Shown here: in pieces, positions 43,007 to 53,555 of the stretch
Layout: each line of letters starts with the position of its first letter
How positions within the stretch are numbered: the first letter of the stretch is position 1
Assembly (NCBI RefSeq): GCF_023078275.1
Contig: NC_062990.1
Span: forward strand, 16,321,549-16,385,548
Reading direction: 5' to 3'
DNA from: Leguminivora glycinivorella
Taxonomy: Eukaryota; Arthropoda; Insecta; Lepidoptera; Tortricidae
Length of the DNA stretch: 64,000 nucleotides
The notes under the pieces: model-generated
The model's database searches: none
Told to the model about the DNA's origin: nothing
Seen by the model: the letters and a program-made list of their open reading frames with translations, nothing else
Made by a program: the position numbers and the translations under genes

Positions 43007-43484
43007 TATTGTAATATAACCTATTATATATTCTGTGATATAACTCAAAACATATTCGCAAGATACTGTCCCATATTAAAAGAATCATGCTACCCAATTT
43101 CGTCTTACTATGGCACACACAGAACGCAAATTGTATCAACCCAAACGAAACGCAATAAAAGCAAACAGAGGAAGTAAGAACTGATTTTGGACGAATCAAT
43201 ATACTAGTAAATACATTCGTTTAGAGTAAGGATAATATAATAAAAGCGCATACAAAAAAGCGTACCCCTGAAACGTACGGGCTTTTTAGGCTTAAAACAA
43301 GATGGCGCTGTTTCGTAGCCATCATATTTTCTCCAAATATTTTTGCTTGTTTTTATTTCTTATAAGAACCTTCCTCCTTCCGTCGCCAGCACACCGCACC
43401 CTTGTTGAGGTCTGGCAGCCTCACTCACCGGCAGGAACAACACTATGAGTAGGGTCTAGAGTTATTTGGCTGCAGTGTTCTGTA

Positions 43485-44330
43485 AGGCGGAGGTACTTCC
43501 CCAGTTGGGCTCTGCTCTATTCGAGCAAGACGATATCCGCTGTGCTGTGCCCTACCACACAAAGCAGAATATCATTCGCCATGCCCTACCTCCCATAATA
43601 CGCCCGATCCTAACCTACGGATGTAAAGCTTGGACACTGACACTTAAAGAGGAAAATATGCTAGTTGCAGAGAGGAAGATCCTACGGAAAATATTGGGCC
43701 CCAAACGAAGACCGGATGGAAGCTGGAGAATCCTTAGGAACATAAATTGAAATAGATATCATACACGAATGAAAAAACGACAAGGTCCACTGGTGGCCGA
43801 GCCGGGAATCGAACCCGGGTCTTCAGCTTACGCGGCTAACGTCTTTACCACTAGACCACCCGCCCCGTGGTACCCGACGAAATTTCTCTAGTGTATGTTA
43901 TCTCTGATAAGGCTAGGCGCCTTTTTGACCAACTCTAAGGGCGAGCAATTAGTGCTTGCTCCTCCTATATGAATCCTTTGATTACGATATAGCGAGAGAG
44001 ATGATTCAATAAAATAATTTGATTTTTTCCCTAGTTGTAATCCATAGGAACAGTGAAATCGAAGACCTAGTGGCTGAAGCTGAACATAACATCATAGGAG
44101 ACACTAAAGCACATAGACTCCGTTGGATGAGGATCGAAATGTGAAAAGAGTATACCTGGGACGACCTGCCGGACGCCCTGGGTATCGCTGGAGTGACATG
44201 GTGGAGGCAAATCTGTGCGAATTCCAAGTCAAGAATTGGCGAGAGGTAGCGCAGGATCGAGAAAAATGGCGCTGTCTTGTATCGGAGGCCAAGTCCCATT
44301 TTGGGGCACTGAGCCAACGGAGTAAGTAAG
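43485..44330 (+). pseudogene. LINE ORF2 C-terminus, split by an SINE
   Basis: Before the insert one frame reads PPIIRPILTYGCKAWTLTLK, then LVAERKILRKILGPKRRPDG and SWRILRN. After the insert it continues with EIEDLVAEAEHNIIGDTKAH and RLRW, then breaks, and ends in words for SEAKSHFGALSQRSK followed by a TAAG tail. This is the same LINE family as 45526-46056. The segment lies after the reverse transcriptase core and ends in the W-x-AQDRxxW and SEAK motifs. The 5' part is missing and frameshifts are present, so it is dead. Confidence 0.75.
43743..44044 (-). mobile_element. 302-bp insert with tRNA-like head, 8-bp target duplication
   Basis: TAGGAACA is duplicated at 43735-43742 and 44045-44052, and removing the insert restores the LINE reading frame. 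On the minus strand it holds box A GGTGGTCTAGTGGTAAAG and box B GGGTTCGATTCCC (plus-strand 43805-43825 GGGAATCGAACCCGGG), so part of it is tRNA-derived. About 175 bp lie upstream of the tRNA-like head, which is unusual for a simple SINE. It may be a composite or dimeric SINE. Confidence 0.8.
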
Positions 44331-44702
44331 TAAGTATGCCCTACCTCCTACAAAATGTTATTGAAATTGTTTCTCAAATTATTGACGCTTACTTCAAAAA
44401 CGCCATAAGTCTCAATAAATACATAACATGATACTATGTTATAGAATTGATTTTAGGTGATTTTTATTCGTAAAGCGGCTCGGAGAACTTCAGAGTGTTT
44501 TTTGTGATATCGAATTCTCAGATTTGTGGTAAATGATTTCCGATATTGTTATTTGTTATGTAATGGTTTTCTTTTGCATCTTTCCTTGAAGAATTGTCCT
44601 TATCATCCTCCTTGCCTTTATTTAGACAATATTCTTAAAATAAAACAATAATGCCAATCATAAACTAAACCTTAATCTAAAAACTAACTAACCTATAGAT
44701 GT

Positions 44703-44905
44703 AGTAGACCGATTTTCATGAAACATGGCTTCCGACTAACTCAACTTTCCAACAAAAAAAAAACTAAATCTAAATCGGTTCATCCGTTCAGGCGCTACGA
44801 TGCTACAGACAGACACACACAGACAGACAAACAAACATACAGACAGACAGACAAACACGTCAAACTTATAACACCCCGTCGTTTTTGCGTCGGGGGTTAA
44901 AAATA
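44703..44905 (-). repeat. Family A, copy 14 (truncated)
   Basis: It begins inside the family at GTAGACCGATTTTCATG. The end CCCGTCGTTTTTGCGTCGGG is intact. Confidence 0.8.
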
Positions 44906-44924
44906 TTAAAAACTGGGTAAACTC

Positions 44925-45045
44925 CTTAGGCATCGTGCCGTAGACACTGGCAGCATTTCCTCGTAGTATCGCTAGGCTTATTCTTTGGGCGAGGAAGCTG
45001 CCAGCCCTACGGTCACCGCTGCCCTACTGGCATTCGGCGCATGGA
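44925..45045 (-). pseudogene. LINE C-terminal tail (NAASVYGTMPKEF type)
   Basis: On the minus strand a frame reads RGNAASVYGTMPKEFTQF, the same tail family as 20118, 29445 and 56505. It is short, 5'-truncated and followed on its left by family A copy 14. Confidence 0.55.
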
Positions 45046-45465
45046 AGCCTGAGGTCCGCTTTGATAACTAATCCCAAGATTTGGCGTAGGCGCTAGTTTT
45101 ACGAAAGCGACTGCCATCTGACCTTCCAACCCGAAGGGTAACTAGGCCTTATTGAGATTAGTCCGGTTTCCTAACGATGTGTTTCTTCACCGAAAAACGA
45201 TTAGCAAAAAATATCAAATGACTTTTCGCACTTAAGTAAACGAAAAATAATCGCTAGCGTTGAACTCATACTGACGATTTTTAGTTCCATGAGTGACCGC
45301 CGACGGCGCTATACTATTCTCCATAGAAATCATGTACACAGACGCTAGCGAGTGTCGACTGCGTAAACTCATGGTAATGATAAAGTTCCGAAGAACTAAC
45401 TCATTGAGCCAAGATTCAAACCCGCGACCTCCGGATTGAAGTCACACGCTCTCACCTCGCAGTAA
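45040..45465 (-). mobile_element. tRNA-derived SINE, diverged, with a second insert
   Basis: GGAAGCCTGAGGTCCGCTTTG, GACTGCCATCTGACCTTCC and AGATTCAAACCCGCGACC identify the family of 22801-23091. At about 45237-45392 an unrelated segment with inverted AATCGCTAGCGTTG / GACGCTAGCGAGTGT words interrupts it. Confidence 0.7.
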
Positions 45466-45520
45466 AAACTGTAATTAATACCTATAGTGACTTAACAACA
45501 ATGTCATATTTATACTCTTA

Positions 45521-46066
45521 CTTACTTACTTACTGCGATGGCTCAGCGACCCGAAGTGGATCTTAGCCTCCGACACTATATTACGCCATTCGCTCCTATC
45601 CTGTGCGATCTGATGCCACTCAGTCACTAACTTGAAGGTCACACAGGTCTTCTGGACATCATCGATCCATCGGTACCTGGGCCTTCCGACCGGCCGTTTT
45701 TCAGTAGATCGCCACAAGTGAGCTCTTTTGGTTGCACGATCCTCTCCCATCCTCTCCACATGGCCGTGCCATCGCAGACGGAAAGCCTTGCTCTCGCCGA
45801 TGACGTTCGGCTCGCTAACTAGCTCTTCCACCTCCAAGTTCTTCCTGACTCTCCAAGAGCCATCCCCTCGTCTCGTAGGGCCTAAAATCTTTCTGAAAAT
45901 CTTCCGCTCTGCCACTAAGAGCTTATTCTCCTCCTTCAGGGTCAACGTCCAAGCTTCGCATCCATATATCAAGATCGGCCTTATCACGGTCTTGTAAATC
46001 CTGTTCTTGGTTCTTCTGCTGATGAGCTTGGACGTTAATATTTTGTGAATATTCATAAAATATTTC
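45521..46066 (-). mobile_element. 5'-truncated LINE with TAAG tail and 8-bp duplication
   Basis: TACTCTTA occurs at 45513-45520 and 46067-46074. The 3' end on the minus strand has a GTAAGTAAGTAAGTAAG tail. It contains the intact ORF described next. Confidence 0.75.
45526..46056 (-). CDS. LINE ORF2 C-terminal domain (176 aa, open)
   Basis: The frame is uninterrupted to its stop. Residues 22-37 read KTVIRPILIYGCEAWT, residues 48-59 VAERKIFRKILG, residues 95-102 RWHGHVER and residues 123-130 VGRPRYRW. Residues 147-158 carry W...AQDRSEWR and the protein ends SEAKIHFGSLSHRSK. These are the standard C-terminal landmarks of insect LINE polyproteins, downstream of the catalytic reverse-transcriptase motifs, which are absent here. 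The clade is RTE-like or R2-like; I cannot decide. The first Met lies at the truncation point and is not a natural start. It is annotated as a transposon remnant, not a host gene. The lack of stops suggests a young copy. Confidence 0.8.
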   Translation of the reverse strand: MNIHKILTSKLISRRTKNRIYKTVIRPILIYGCEAWTLTLKEENKLLVAERKIFRKILGPTRRGDGSWRVRKNLEVEELVSEPNVIGESKAFRLRWHGHVERMGEDRATKRAHLWRSTEKRPVGRPRYRWIDDVQKTCVTFKLVTEWHQIAQDRSEWRNIVSEAKIHFGSLSHRSK

Positions 46067-46198
46067 TACTCTTAGAACAAATTAAATTATTTAAATTTGT
46101 ATTTTAAGTAGGCCTACTACTATTAACAGGGATGGTTAGAGGGCGCCACGAGCCTTCGGAAATGTCGTATACTCGTATATTGTCGACCCTTGCCTTCG

Positions 46199-46240
46199 TG
46201 ACCCAGTGGCCGAGCGGTTTAGGTATCCGATCGGATTAGG
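46199..46240 (+). other. tRNA-like 5' half (possible SINE head)
   Basis: GACCCAGTGGCCGAGCGGTT then TAGGTATCCGATCGGATT resembles the D-arm half of a Leu/Ser-type tRNA, with a box A. No anticodon arm, box B or 3' half follows, so it is not a functional tRNA gene. Confidence 0.4.
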
Positions 46241-46286
46241 TATACATGACATTTATTTTATGTTTATGATGTGATAATTGCTTGTT

Positions 46287-46483
46287 TTTAACCCCCGACG
46301 CAAAAAAAACGGGGTGTTATAAATTTGACTGTCTATGGCATCGTAGCTCCTGAACAGATGATTCGATTTAGATTTCGTTTTGTTGTTTGAAAGCGGAGTT
46401 AGTCGGGGGTGCTCTCAGCCATGTTTCATGAAAATCGGTCCACTATGTCGGGAGTTTTTCTAAATTTTAATTTTGTGGTTATA
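46287..46483 (+). repeat. Family A, copy 15 (microsatellite lost)
   Basis: The GTCT tract is reduced to one GTCTATGG, showing the family without its expansion. Confidence 0.8.
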
Positions 46484-46763
46484 TTAGAGCATCGTTTATT
46501 AGGGAGAACATGTGATACTATATTTTACGTTCCTTTGATTTTATCCAACAAAATATAGTTGAATTGTAAATATTAGCTCTACATCCGTGTAAATATGGGA
46601 ATAAAACCGCTAGAGCTTCAATTATTATCACAAAGTAAACAGACAAGAAACGTTTATCCAGCTCTATGTTATTTCACTCGTAAAACAGGGGTTTATACAG
46701 CTGTACGTTCGCGAGTACGTTTGTACAAAAGTGTTTGACTCACAGATATAGGAAAGAAGGAGA

Positions 46764-46778
46764 TAGGACACACACACA

Positions 46779-46842
<64 letters not shown>
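46764..46842. repeat. CA dinucleotide microsatellite
   Basis: About 38 CA units with one CAAACA interruption near the left end. Confidence 0.95.
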
Positions 46843-46846
<4 letters not shown>

Positions 46847-46909
46847 TAGACGAATTTAGGTTCCATACTTGTCTTATACTCACTTAATATTGTACATACA
46901 CAAAATCTT

Positions 46910-47145
46910 TACATATCTACATACATACAATCATGCCCGGATCCCATAAAGGGTAGACAGAGCACATGAAACTACCCAAGTTTCAATACCACTCTTGGCA
47001 ATAAGGGGTTGAAAGGAAAAAAAATTGTGATTTTACATTGAAACCGCCTATGCCACAATTTAAACCCATACCCCACAGTCGACTTCTACGACACCCACGG
47101 GAAGAAAGGGGGTGGTGAAATTCTTAACTCACCACACTTACTTTA
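46910..47145 (-). repeat. Family M, copy 4
   Basis: It runs from ACATACATACAATCATGCCC to GGTGGTGAAATTCTTAACTC. It is nearly full-length, with a deletion in the GCCAGCCTCTCGCC part. Confidence 0.7.
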
Positions 47146-47454
47146 CTAATTTTTTATCAACACACACAAGTACAGTTTCTGTCATTTAACCTGTAAAATT
47201 TACACGGAAACTGCCAAAACCCAAAATTCCAAATCAAAATTCACCCCCACACTCGGCACGGCTAGTAAAAAATTACGTAATATCGCTCTCTGTACGTTTA
47301 ATGCGAATATAACATAATATATTGTATAACATACAGCCCCGCGGGATTATGAGCAATAACGTTACAAGTACGGTGCGCAGAAGATATTAAAATATACGAT
47401 AAAAACCGTTCTCGCCATACCAACAATGTCCTATTTGATAACAGTAACAATAAG

Positions 47455-47625
47455 CTAGTTCCCTACAGGTCAAATCAGCTTATTTTAAGAACTGTCAAAA
47501 CGATTTGAAAAATATGAAATTACTATGAAATACCGAGGAGTGACGTTACGGTCAATTCATTTACTTTTTATATTTCCCTTTTACTTATTTTTATAGAAAT
47601 TATGTTTAAAAATAATAAATTAAAT
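47455..47625. repeat. Fragment shared with the TIR element at 11846
   Basis: CTAGTTCCCTACAGGTCAAAT, CAGCTTATTTTAAGAACTG and ACGGTCAATTCATTTACT are close to 11852-12000. The other end of the element is not present. Confidence 0.6.
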
Positions 47626-47936
47626 GTGACATACATTCAGACAGACAGATTCTCACCATAAGGGTTCCTTTTGTACCTTTTTGGTACAAAACCCTAAAAA
47701 TTGCTCAGAATGATGATTTTTGTTTACTTACTTTACTATAATGTAAACTAAGTGTCACACAGGAACAAAAAAAAATACACGTGATATATATGTCCCTAAC
47801 ACCCCTCCCCCTCCCCATGGTGATATTTGGTGATTTGTCCATGAAATATACCATATGACGTGATTAATGGACGCTCTATACCCAAATACGTTAAAAATTA
47901 AAAGCCCTCAGCATTAAAATATTAATTTGATATTTT

Positions 47937-48130
47937 TCAGTAGCTTTTCGGTAAAGGAAAACAACCGGACTAATCCCAATAAGGACTAGTTAACGTTTGG
48001 AGGGTCATATAGCATTCGTTTTCGTAAAACCAATGCTCTCAAATCTTAGGATTAGTTGTCAAAGCAGACCTCAGGTTCCCACGAGCCGTGGCGATTTATC
48101 AAAAGCTATATATATCATGCAAGGAAAATG
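47937..48130 (+). repeat. Degenerate tRNA-derived SINE
   Basis: GCTTTTCGGTAAAGGAAAAC, CGGACTAATCCCAATAAGG and CCCACGAGCCGTGGCG match the SINE body in the sense orientation. The tRNA head is missing. Confidence 0.6.
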
Positions 48131-49000
48131 ATGATCAAAATATTAAATCAACGTAATTTAACTTCACGTTTCTGCTATCCCTCCCGGTAGGTAAATTCGG
48201 AGCAAAATTGGGTAGTCATTTCATAAATTGCATTTGACCTGCGAATATATATTAAATTTATATTCCGTATATTTATATTATACGTTCTTCTGGTCGATTA
48301 TATTTGCGTGGAATTAAATGGCAATCACATTTTGCTGAAGTGAATCTGGAATTGGGTTTAAGATTCGATTATATGAAATGATTTGGCCTCAATTTTCTGT
48401 TTTGTACGCCATATTGCGTTTTTGACTTGCGCATACCTATTTGTTGCCAAATACCACAGATGTCATCATATATACCATAGATCAAGCAAACGTATCTAAT
48501 TAGCGTGTCAAATGAACTCTGTAAAGTCCACTGAGTTGTCCGTCTTTATTCGCAGCTTGCATCTTTCGGGCGTACATTTTTGTAAGTTACATTAAAAATG
48601 CCTCGTTACGTGATATTTAATTGCAACAACACAAAAATTATGAACACTAAAGGGCCTGAGACATATTTAAAATCACTGGCAAGTAACAACTTCAGTACGA
48701 AATCTGACACGCTCGGCCGCCATACAAATAGATGGACCTGTGTCTTCTAAATCTATTTCTGTGCAAATACTGAATTTTCGAATTTACGTGCTCCTTTTAT
48801 AGAAAAGTTGGTCGTAAAGAGGACATCATTATCTCTTCAACTTTTTGCACGCACAGTCTTTGAAACAAGTATCATTAAACTTGTGACGTTATTTACTAAC
48901 TTCGAAGAAAAATACTACCAGGGCTGTCCCATTGCCCACACCACACTTGTACTTACAGCAAAATAGTAAAAATTAATAAGGGAGCCACCGTCTACGTACA
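48131..49000. other. Quiet stretch with a possible coding fossil
   Basis: A 50-codon open frame begins at 48598 (MPRYVIFNCNNTK...), and a second, out of frame, reads LSLQLFARTVFETSIIKLVT near 48830-48890. These are discussed in the findings. Nothing else is recognised. Confidence 0.3.
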
Positions 49001-49008
49001 CCATAGAG

Positions 49009-49295
49009 GAAACGCGTCAATCACGCGTCAACTAGCGTAAATTATTAGTACTGCTAATTGTCAATACATGTCGCGACGAACGAACAGTCTAATACTCACG
49101 AATTTTTAGCTAATATTACAATAGAATTAATCAGTATTCTGTTTTCAATTCCTTCTGCTTGTAATATAAGTTGTAAACTGTTCTAATATTACATTTTTGG
49201 CCGACGAGACAATGTTGCCACCTAGTATCGAGTAGTAGTACTGATAAATCACGCTATTTGACGGGTGATTGACGCGTGATTGTCGCTAGATGTCT
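49009..49295. mobile_element. ACGCGTCAATCACGCGT inverted-repeat element
   Basis: AACGCGTCAATCACGCGTCAA near 49009-49030 is inverted as GGTGATTGACGCGTGATTG near 49262-49282, followed inward by CTAGCG/ATCACGCTATT words. It is a probable MITE with no clear target duplication. Confidence 0.5.
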
Positions 49296-49501
49296 CTTAA
49301 CTATGCCTATACAAATAACCCGCATTCACTGATGTATAGAGTTACAACTCTTCTTATACTTATTCCTCTACGATGTAAACTACAGTAATTGTTGCTATGA
49401 AAAAAAAATCTATTTCTGCTATATTTTTCCAAATTGTTAATATATCTCACAGTCGATTTCCACGGTACCCAAGGGAGAAAAACGGATTTTTATTTATTTA
49501 T

Positions 49502-49627
49502 TTAAATGGGCTTACTCTTGGCCACAGACTAGCCAAAGGCAAAGACGTGGCCTACGATGGAGTGAGCTCGCCCAGAAGATGCCTGTTCACCCTTGATTTG
49601 AAGATTGCCGGGTTATATGAGAGAATT
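49502..49627 (+). repeat. GGGCTTACTCTTGGCC repeat, longest copy
   Basis: One frame reads AKGKDVAYDGVSSPRRCLFT then LDLKIAGLYERI. It may be a LINE-derived 3' region or a SINE body. Confidence 0.6.
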
Positions 49628-49944
49628 ACTCTACTAATAGTAGGGATTAACTGCTATTTTAATTTCAAATAAACGCAGAAAATGATCCAAAACTAATTTA
49701 CTTAATTCAATATTGATGCAAGTAATTTTCCCAGAATTTAATAATCTAGTTTAATAGTCCATGGAACTAAATTATTATTAGGTTCGTTTTATTTGTATTT
49801 TTCTTACAAAACATGGATTTACCCACTTACACAGTTTATCTAAACTTATTTATACCAAGAACTACCGAAAATACAATTTAATTTAAGAAAATTAAAAGAA
49901 GTCTAATAAAATGAGAACTACGAAAAAATAAAAATAGTATACAC

Positions 49945-50345
49945 TGTTTTTTTTTTGTTTTCGGTTAAATTGTCGTCTAATTGTCGGCTACGTCGTTAGG
50001 TTCATTATCAGGAACCTGTATATCACTTTGAGTTAAATTCGCAAAAAAAATTTTTTCATCGTTTTCATACATAATAAATGAATTTATTAGTGTGAGAGAC
50101 CCTTAAGAATTACATTCAAGTTAGTGTCAAGTGATTGACGGCACATGTCAAAACAAATAACATTAGAAATTGGTAAAGGCTGTCATACACGTGTTCAGTA
50201 ATTATTTTAATTTTTTTAATAACTGGATAACCGTATAAGTTAAGACGCTGGTTTCTTAAAGAAATTAATTGTATTTCATCTAAAGAACCTTAACGAACCT
50301 TAAGAAGAAAGTTAACGGAATTCAATAAAAACAGGTTGTATAAGT
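49945..50345. repeat. ACACCCTGT repeat, copy 2 (inverse to 31955)
   Basis: CTACGTCGTTAGGTTCATTATC, GTGTGAGAGACCCTTAAG and CGGAATTCAATAAAAACAGG correspond to the inverse of copy 1. Confidence 0.55.
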
Positions 50346-50564
50346 ATTGTTCACTATAAAATCTATAAGTAGAACAATGTTACATATTAACCCAGAAATA
50401 GGGACTATCGGGTGTCAAGTATCAATGTCACTATGGTGAAATAGGCCCACAGTTTAGGCCCTAGTTTTAAATTAACTGAGAAGTATGTTTTTTTTTTCTC
50501 TTTATCTAAGAAGACATTTGGTTTATTTTAATGGATACAAGCAAAGAGGATGGAGTATAATAGA

Positions 50565-50720
50565 GAGATACTGTCGAAGTAAAATGTGTAATCACAGTGC
50601 ATAGACCAACGAAGTATAGACTGCCATCTCATGAGACAGGTTTAAAACTTTTGAACCTCAGTTTTGACAATTTGGCACATATTCTTAGCTTGATATGCCA
50701 CCGTATCTTTTTCTGTATGG
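50565..50720. repeat. Repeat shared with 38090-38310 (inverse)
   Basis: GTAAAATGTGTAATCACAGTGC, AGACTGCCATCTCATGAG and ATTCTTAGCTTGATATG are present. Confidence 0.55.
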
Positions 50721-50995
50721 TATTTACTGAACTACGTTTTTTTTTAGACTTTATCTGTCTATATGTGTAATACAATTGCAATATTCCTTTGAATCATTGC
50801 TGTTAACATGTCCATCCTAAAATTAAAAAACAGAGATTCATACATCCCATCTTTGAGTCAACTTTCAACTTTAAGTCATAATGTATCGTTTGTCCACATT
50901 TTCGTTAGACATAATTTGATTTTTCTCAAAAACGCGTAACATTTCAGGATTGCCAAAAAACAAACCTAACCTAACCGTTTCTGAATTATGACTAA

Positions 50996-51183
50996 CTAGC
51001 ATTTGCCCGTGGCATCGCTCGCGTTAGAAAGAGACAAAAAGTAGCCTAAGTCACTCTCCATCCCTTTAACTATCGTCTCTTAAAAATCACGTCAATTCGT
51101 TGCCCGGTTTTGCCGTGAATGACGGACAAACAAACAGACACACACACACACACACACTTTCCCATTTATAATATTGGTATGGA
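50996..51183 (-). mobile_element. Helitron-like family E, copy 3
   Basis: The minus strand starts TCCATACCAATATTATAAATG and ends GGGCAAATGCTAG. The CA/GT tract is expanded (51138-51158). Confidence 0.8.
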
Positions 51184-51272
51184 TGATAATCTGACAATCA
51201 TTAATTCATTACATTATGTATTGTGATCATTATATCAAAGAAAGGGATCCGATTACTATAATATAAGTATAC

Positions 51273-51375
51273 CTCCAAATAAAGAATGAACAGGCATCTT
51301 CTGGGCGAGCTCACTCCATCGTAGGCCACGTCTTTGCCTTTGGCTATGGCCAAAGAGTATTCAAGCCCATTTAAA
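51273..51375 (-). repeat. GGGCTTACTCTTGGCC repeat, minus copy
   Basis: GAACAGGCATCTTCTGGGCG, AGCTCACTCCATCGTAGGCC and GAGTATTCAAGCCCATTT on plus. Confidence 0.6.
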
Positions 51376-51447
51376 ATAATAAAAAATAAAAAAAATATCG
51401 ACATGAGGTACAAAATACTTTATTCCGTAGAAAAGCTGGTGTATTTG

Positions 51448-51514
51448 TGACGTCACAGGAGAAGTGCTGACGTCATGAAGGTAATTAAAAGAGCAGGAGA
51501 AAGTGATGACGTCA
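51448..51514. promoter_or_regulatory. Three palindromic CRE-type octamers in 67 bp
   Basis: TGACGTCA occurs at 51448-51455, 51468-51475 and 51507-51514. In animals this octamer binds CREB/ATF-type bZIP proteins. The surrounding 51400-51660 shows no repeat that I recognise. A regulatory role is inference. Confidence 0.45.
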
Positions 51515-51804
51515 CTGTGTGTGTTGGGAACGGTAAGGTTCCTGTAACCTATTACATGCGCATGCTGGTATTAATAACAGGTAAGCAATACAGCGTGTAA
51601 AGTTAATACGGGCAAATATAGGACGTGAGAAATGTAATTAGATATATCATTATTTTACTTTTTTAGGGTTCCGTGCCTCAAAATACCTATTTTAACATTT
51701 TTTCTAACAACTACGAGTATACACGAAACGTTAGAAAAAAAGGTAAAATAGTGATTTTTAATAGCGTTCGAACTGAGACTTTTAAATTGTCATAGTATAA
51801 TTAT

Positions 51805-52074
51805 GTCGCTTAACATCAAATTTGATGGGTAAATCCATTCTGCTTTAAGGTTGAATATATAAAAAATGTCGTGGTCGCCGCAAGCCCCAACATCTGCCAG
51901 CTAGCTGGCGATAACTGGATGCGGATGGCAATGGACCGACAAGCGTGGAGGAATGGAGAGGGGGCCTATGTCCGAAGACGGGCGCTTTAGAGGCTGTTAT
52001 AGATAGATAGATATAAAAAATGAAATATAATCTGAAAAGCAGAATGGATTTACCCAAGTTTGAAGTTAAGCGAC
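51805..52074. mobile_element. MITE with GTCGCTTAAC ends, split by a LINE tail
   Basis: The left arm 51805-51846 (GTCGCTTAACATCAAATTTG, GGGTAAATCCATTCTGC) pairs with the right arm 52036-52074. A LINE fragment sits between them. Confidence 0.7.
51869..52010 (+). pseudogene. 142-bp LINE C-terminal tail, 12-bp target duplication
   Basis: ATATAAAAAATG is duplicated at 51857-51868 and 52011-52022. The frame reads CQLAGDNWMRMAMDRQAWRN then GEGAYVRRRAL and a stop, the end of an RTE-like polyprotein, followed by a GATA tail. It is a clear case of severe 5' truncation on retroposition. Confidence 0.8.
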
Positions 52075-52273
52075 ACAAATCGAAATAATGGTCCATTCCA
52101 ATAATATCCACTACTAGCGATTTAAATTCTACTAACAGAATCAAAAACGAGTGGTAATTACCACTAGTTTTAAAATGACTAGCCGTCCTTTTTTAAAAAT
52201 ATCATTAAGTACGTCGTTTTCCTCAGACTTTCGAACGGCGAAATCGTGCGTTCGAAATTATAAAATCGATCTC

Positions 52274-52541
52274 CAGTTCTCAAAAAGTTTGTACAAAAAA
52301 TAAGGAAAAAGTTAAATTTGTTTTTATTATTCCTATTTTGTTACCACGATTTTTTTGATGAATTGAAATATCAGTAAGTTTTATGTCGTCATTAAGGTTA
52401 TATAGTATCTATATTTCCTTAATTATAACAATTATCCTGTATATATCTTACGAAACTCGACTTATATTACTAAATGTTGGTAATAAAACAGGATCAATTA
52501 AAAATTGCTGACGTGGCTATGTACAAACTTTTTGAGAACTG
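52274..52541. mobile_element. 268-bp MITE with 22-bp inverted ends
   Basis: CAGTTCTCAAAAAGTTTGTACA is inverted at the right end (TGTACAAACTTTTTGAGAACTG). CTC stands on both sides, a possible 3-bp duplication. An inverse, longer copy is at 55752-56152. Confidence 0.7.
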
Positions 52542-53056
52542 CTCTTTTACGATACGGCATGCGATTATAAAACTAATTCCCATATCATTTGAATTTGGAT
52601 TTCTAAAATCCAATATCATAAATGACTATGCTCCATTGGAATTCAAGCAAACGAACACATCACAGTTAAATTAAAACGTTAAAAAAGACAATGTAACCCT
52701 ATTCCTACGTCCCTGGAAACGTAGACGTCGACAAAATGACACTTAAATCAGAATGCATGCTCAATCCGGGACAAAAAGAGTAAGTAACAATGTGACGGGT
52801 CTGTGTAATTAAATTCTCTATTCTCTGAGTTGTGCGCTTTTGCCCTCTTGCCGCATTATGTGAGGCTGGGGGCTAGGGATTGCAAACCAGATTTGTTTGA
52901 AAATCAGGTCGGATCCGGCCGAACTCTCCGGATCCATTTTGCTGTAGGATATAACACCGTTTTGCTGTAGGACAGATTTTTTTCCCACCTATTATGGGAT
53001 TTAAGAAAAAAAAACATAACTACGCTATTTTAAAATAACTCCTAATTATATGTACA

Positions 53057-53555
53057 CTAGCTTTTGCCCGCGGCTTCGCTCGCGTTAGAAAGGGATAAAA
53101 GAGCATTTCTTTTTTTTGCCACTTTTATGAAGTGTGATACTTGTGAAAAAAAAATATGCTATTTCTACTGAGAATTACTAGCCTTTTCAATCCTAGTAGT
53201 TAAAAAAATTGACCCATACGATTTTTCTTATTTTGTTACCATTTTCCGTACATGTTGTATGGGGTAACAAAAGAGGAAAGTAACAAAAATGTATGGAATT
53301 TCTGGGACACTTTTTGTCTCCCAGTGAGATTGAAAGTACTCGTGATTCTGAGTACAATTGACCTAAAATTCCCTAAAACAATAAAAAAAAATTATTGGCA
53401 AAAAAAAGAAATGCTCAAAAAGTAGCCTATGTCACTCTCCATCCCTTCAACTATCTCCACTTAAATAATCACGTCAATCTGTCGATCCGTTTTGCCGTGA
53501 AAGACGGATAAACAAACAGACACACACACTTTCCCATTTATAATATTAGTATGGA
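53057..53555 (-). mobile_element. Helitron-like family E, copy 4, split by a MITE
   Basis: The minus strand starts TCCATACTAATATTATAAATG and ends CCGCGGGCAAAAGCTAG before T. The family word GAAAGAGACAAAAAGTAGCC is broken by the insert 53101-53416. Confidence 0.85.
53101..53416. mobile_element. 316-bp MITE with perfect 21-bp inverted ends
   Basis: The left end GAGCATTTCTTTTTTTTGCC(A) is exactly complementary to the right end. AAAA flanks both sides, compatible with a short duplication in the A-run of the host. A second, degraded copy is at 32335-32640. Confidence 0.8.

Noticed and set aside
45728..45997. 89-codon plus-strand ORF ending IKIGLITVL
   Set aside because: It is the antisense of the LINE ORF2 C-terminal frame.
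46199..46240. Functional tRNA gene
   Set aside because: Only the D-arm half is present; no anticodon stem, T-arm or terminator follows.
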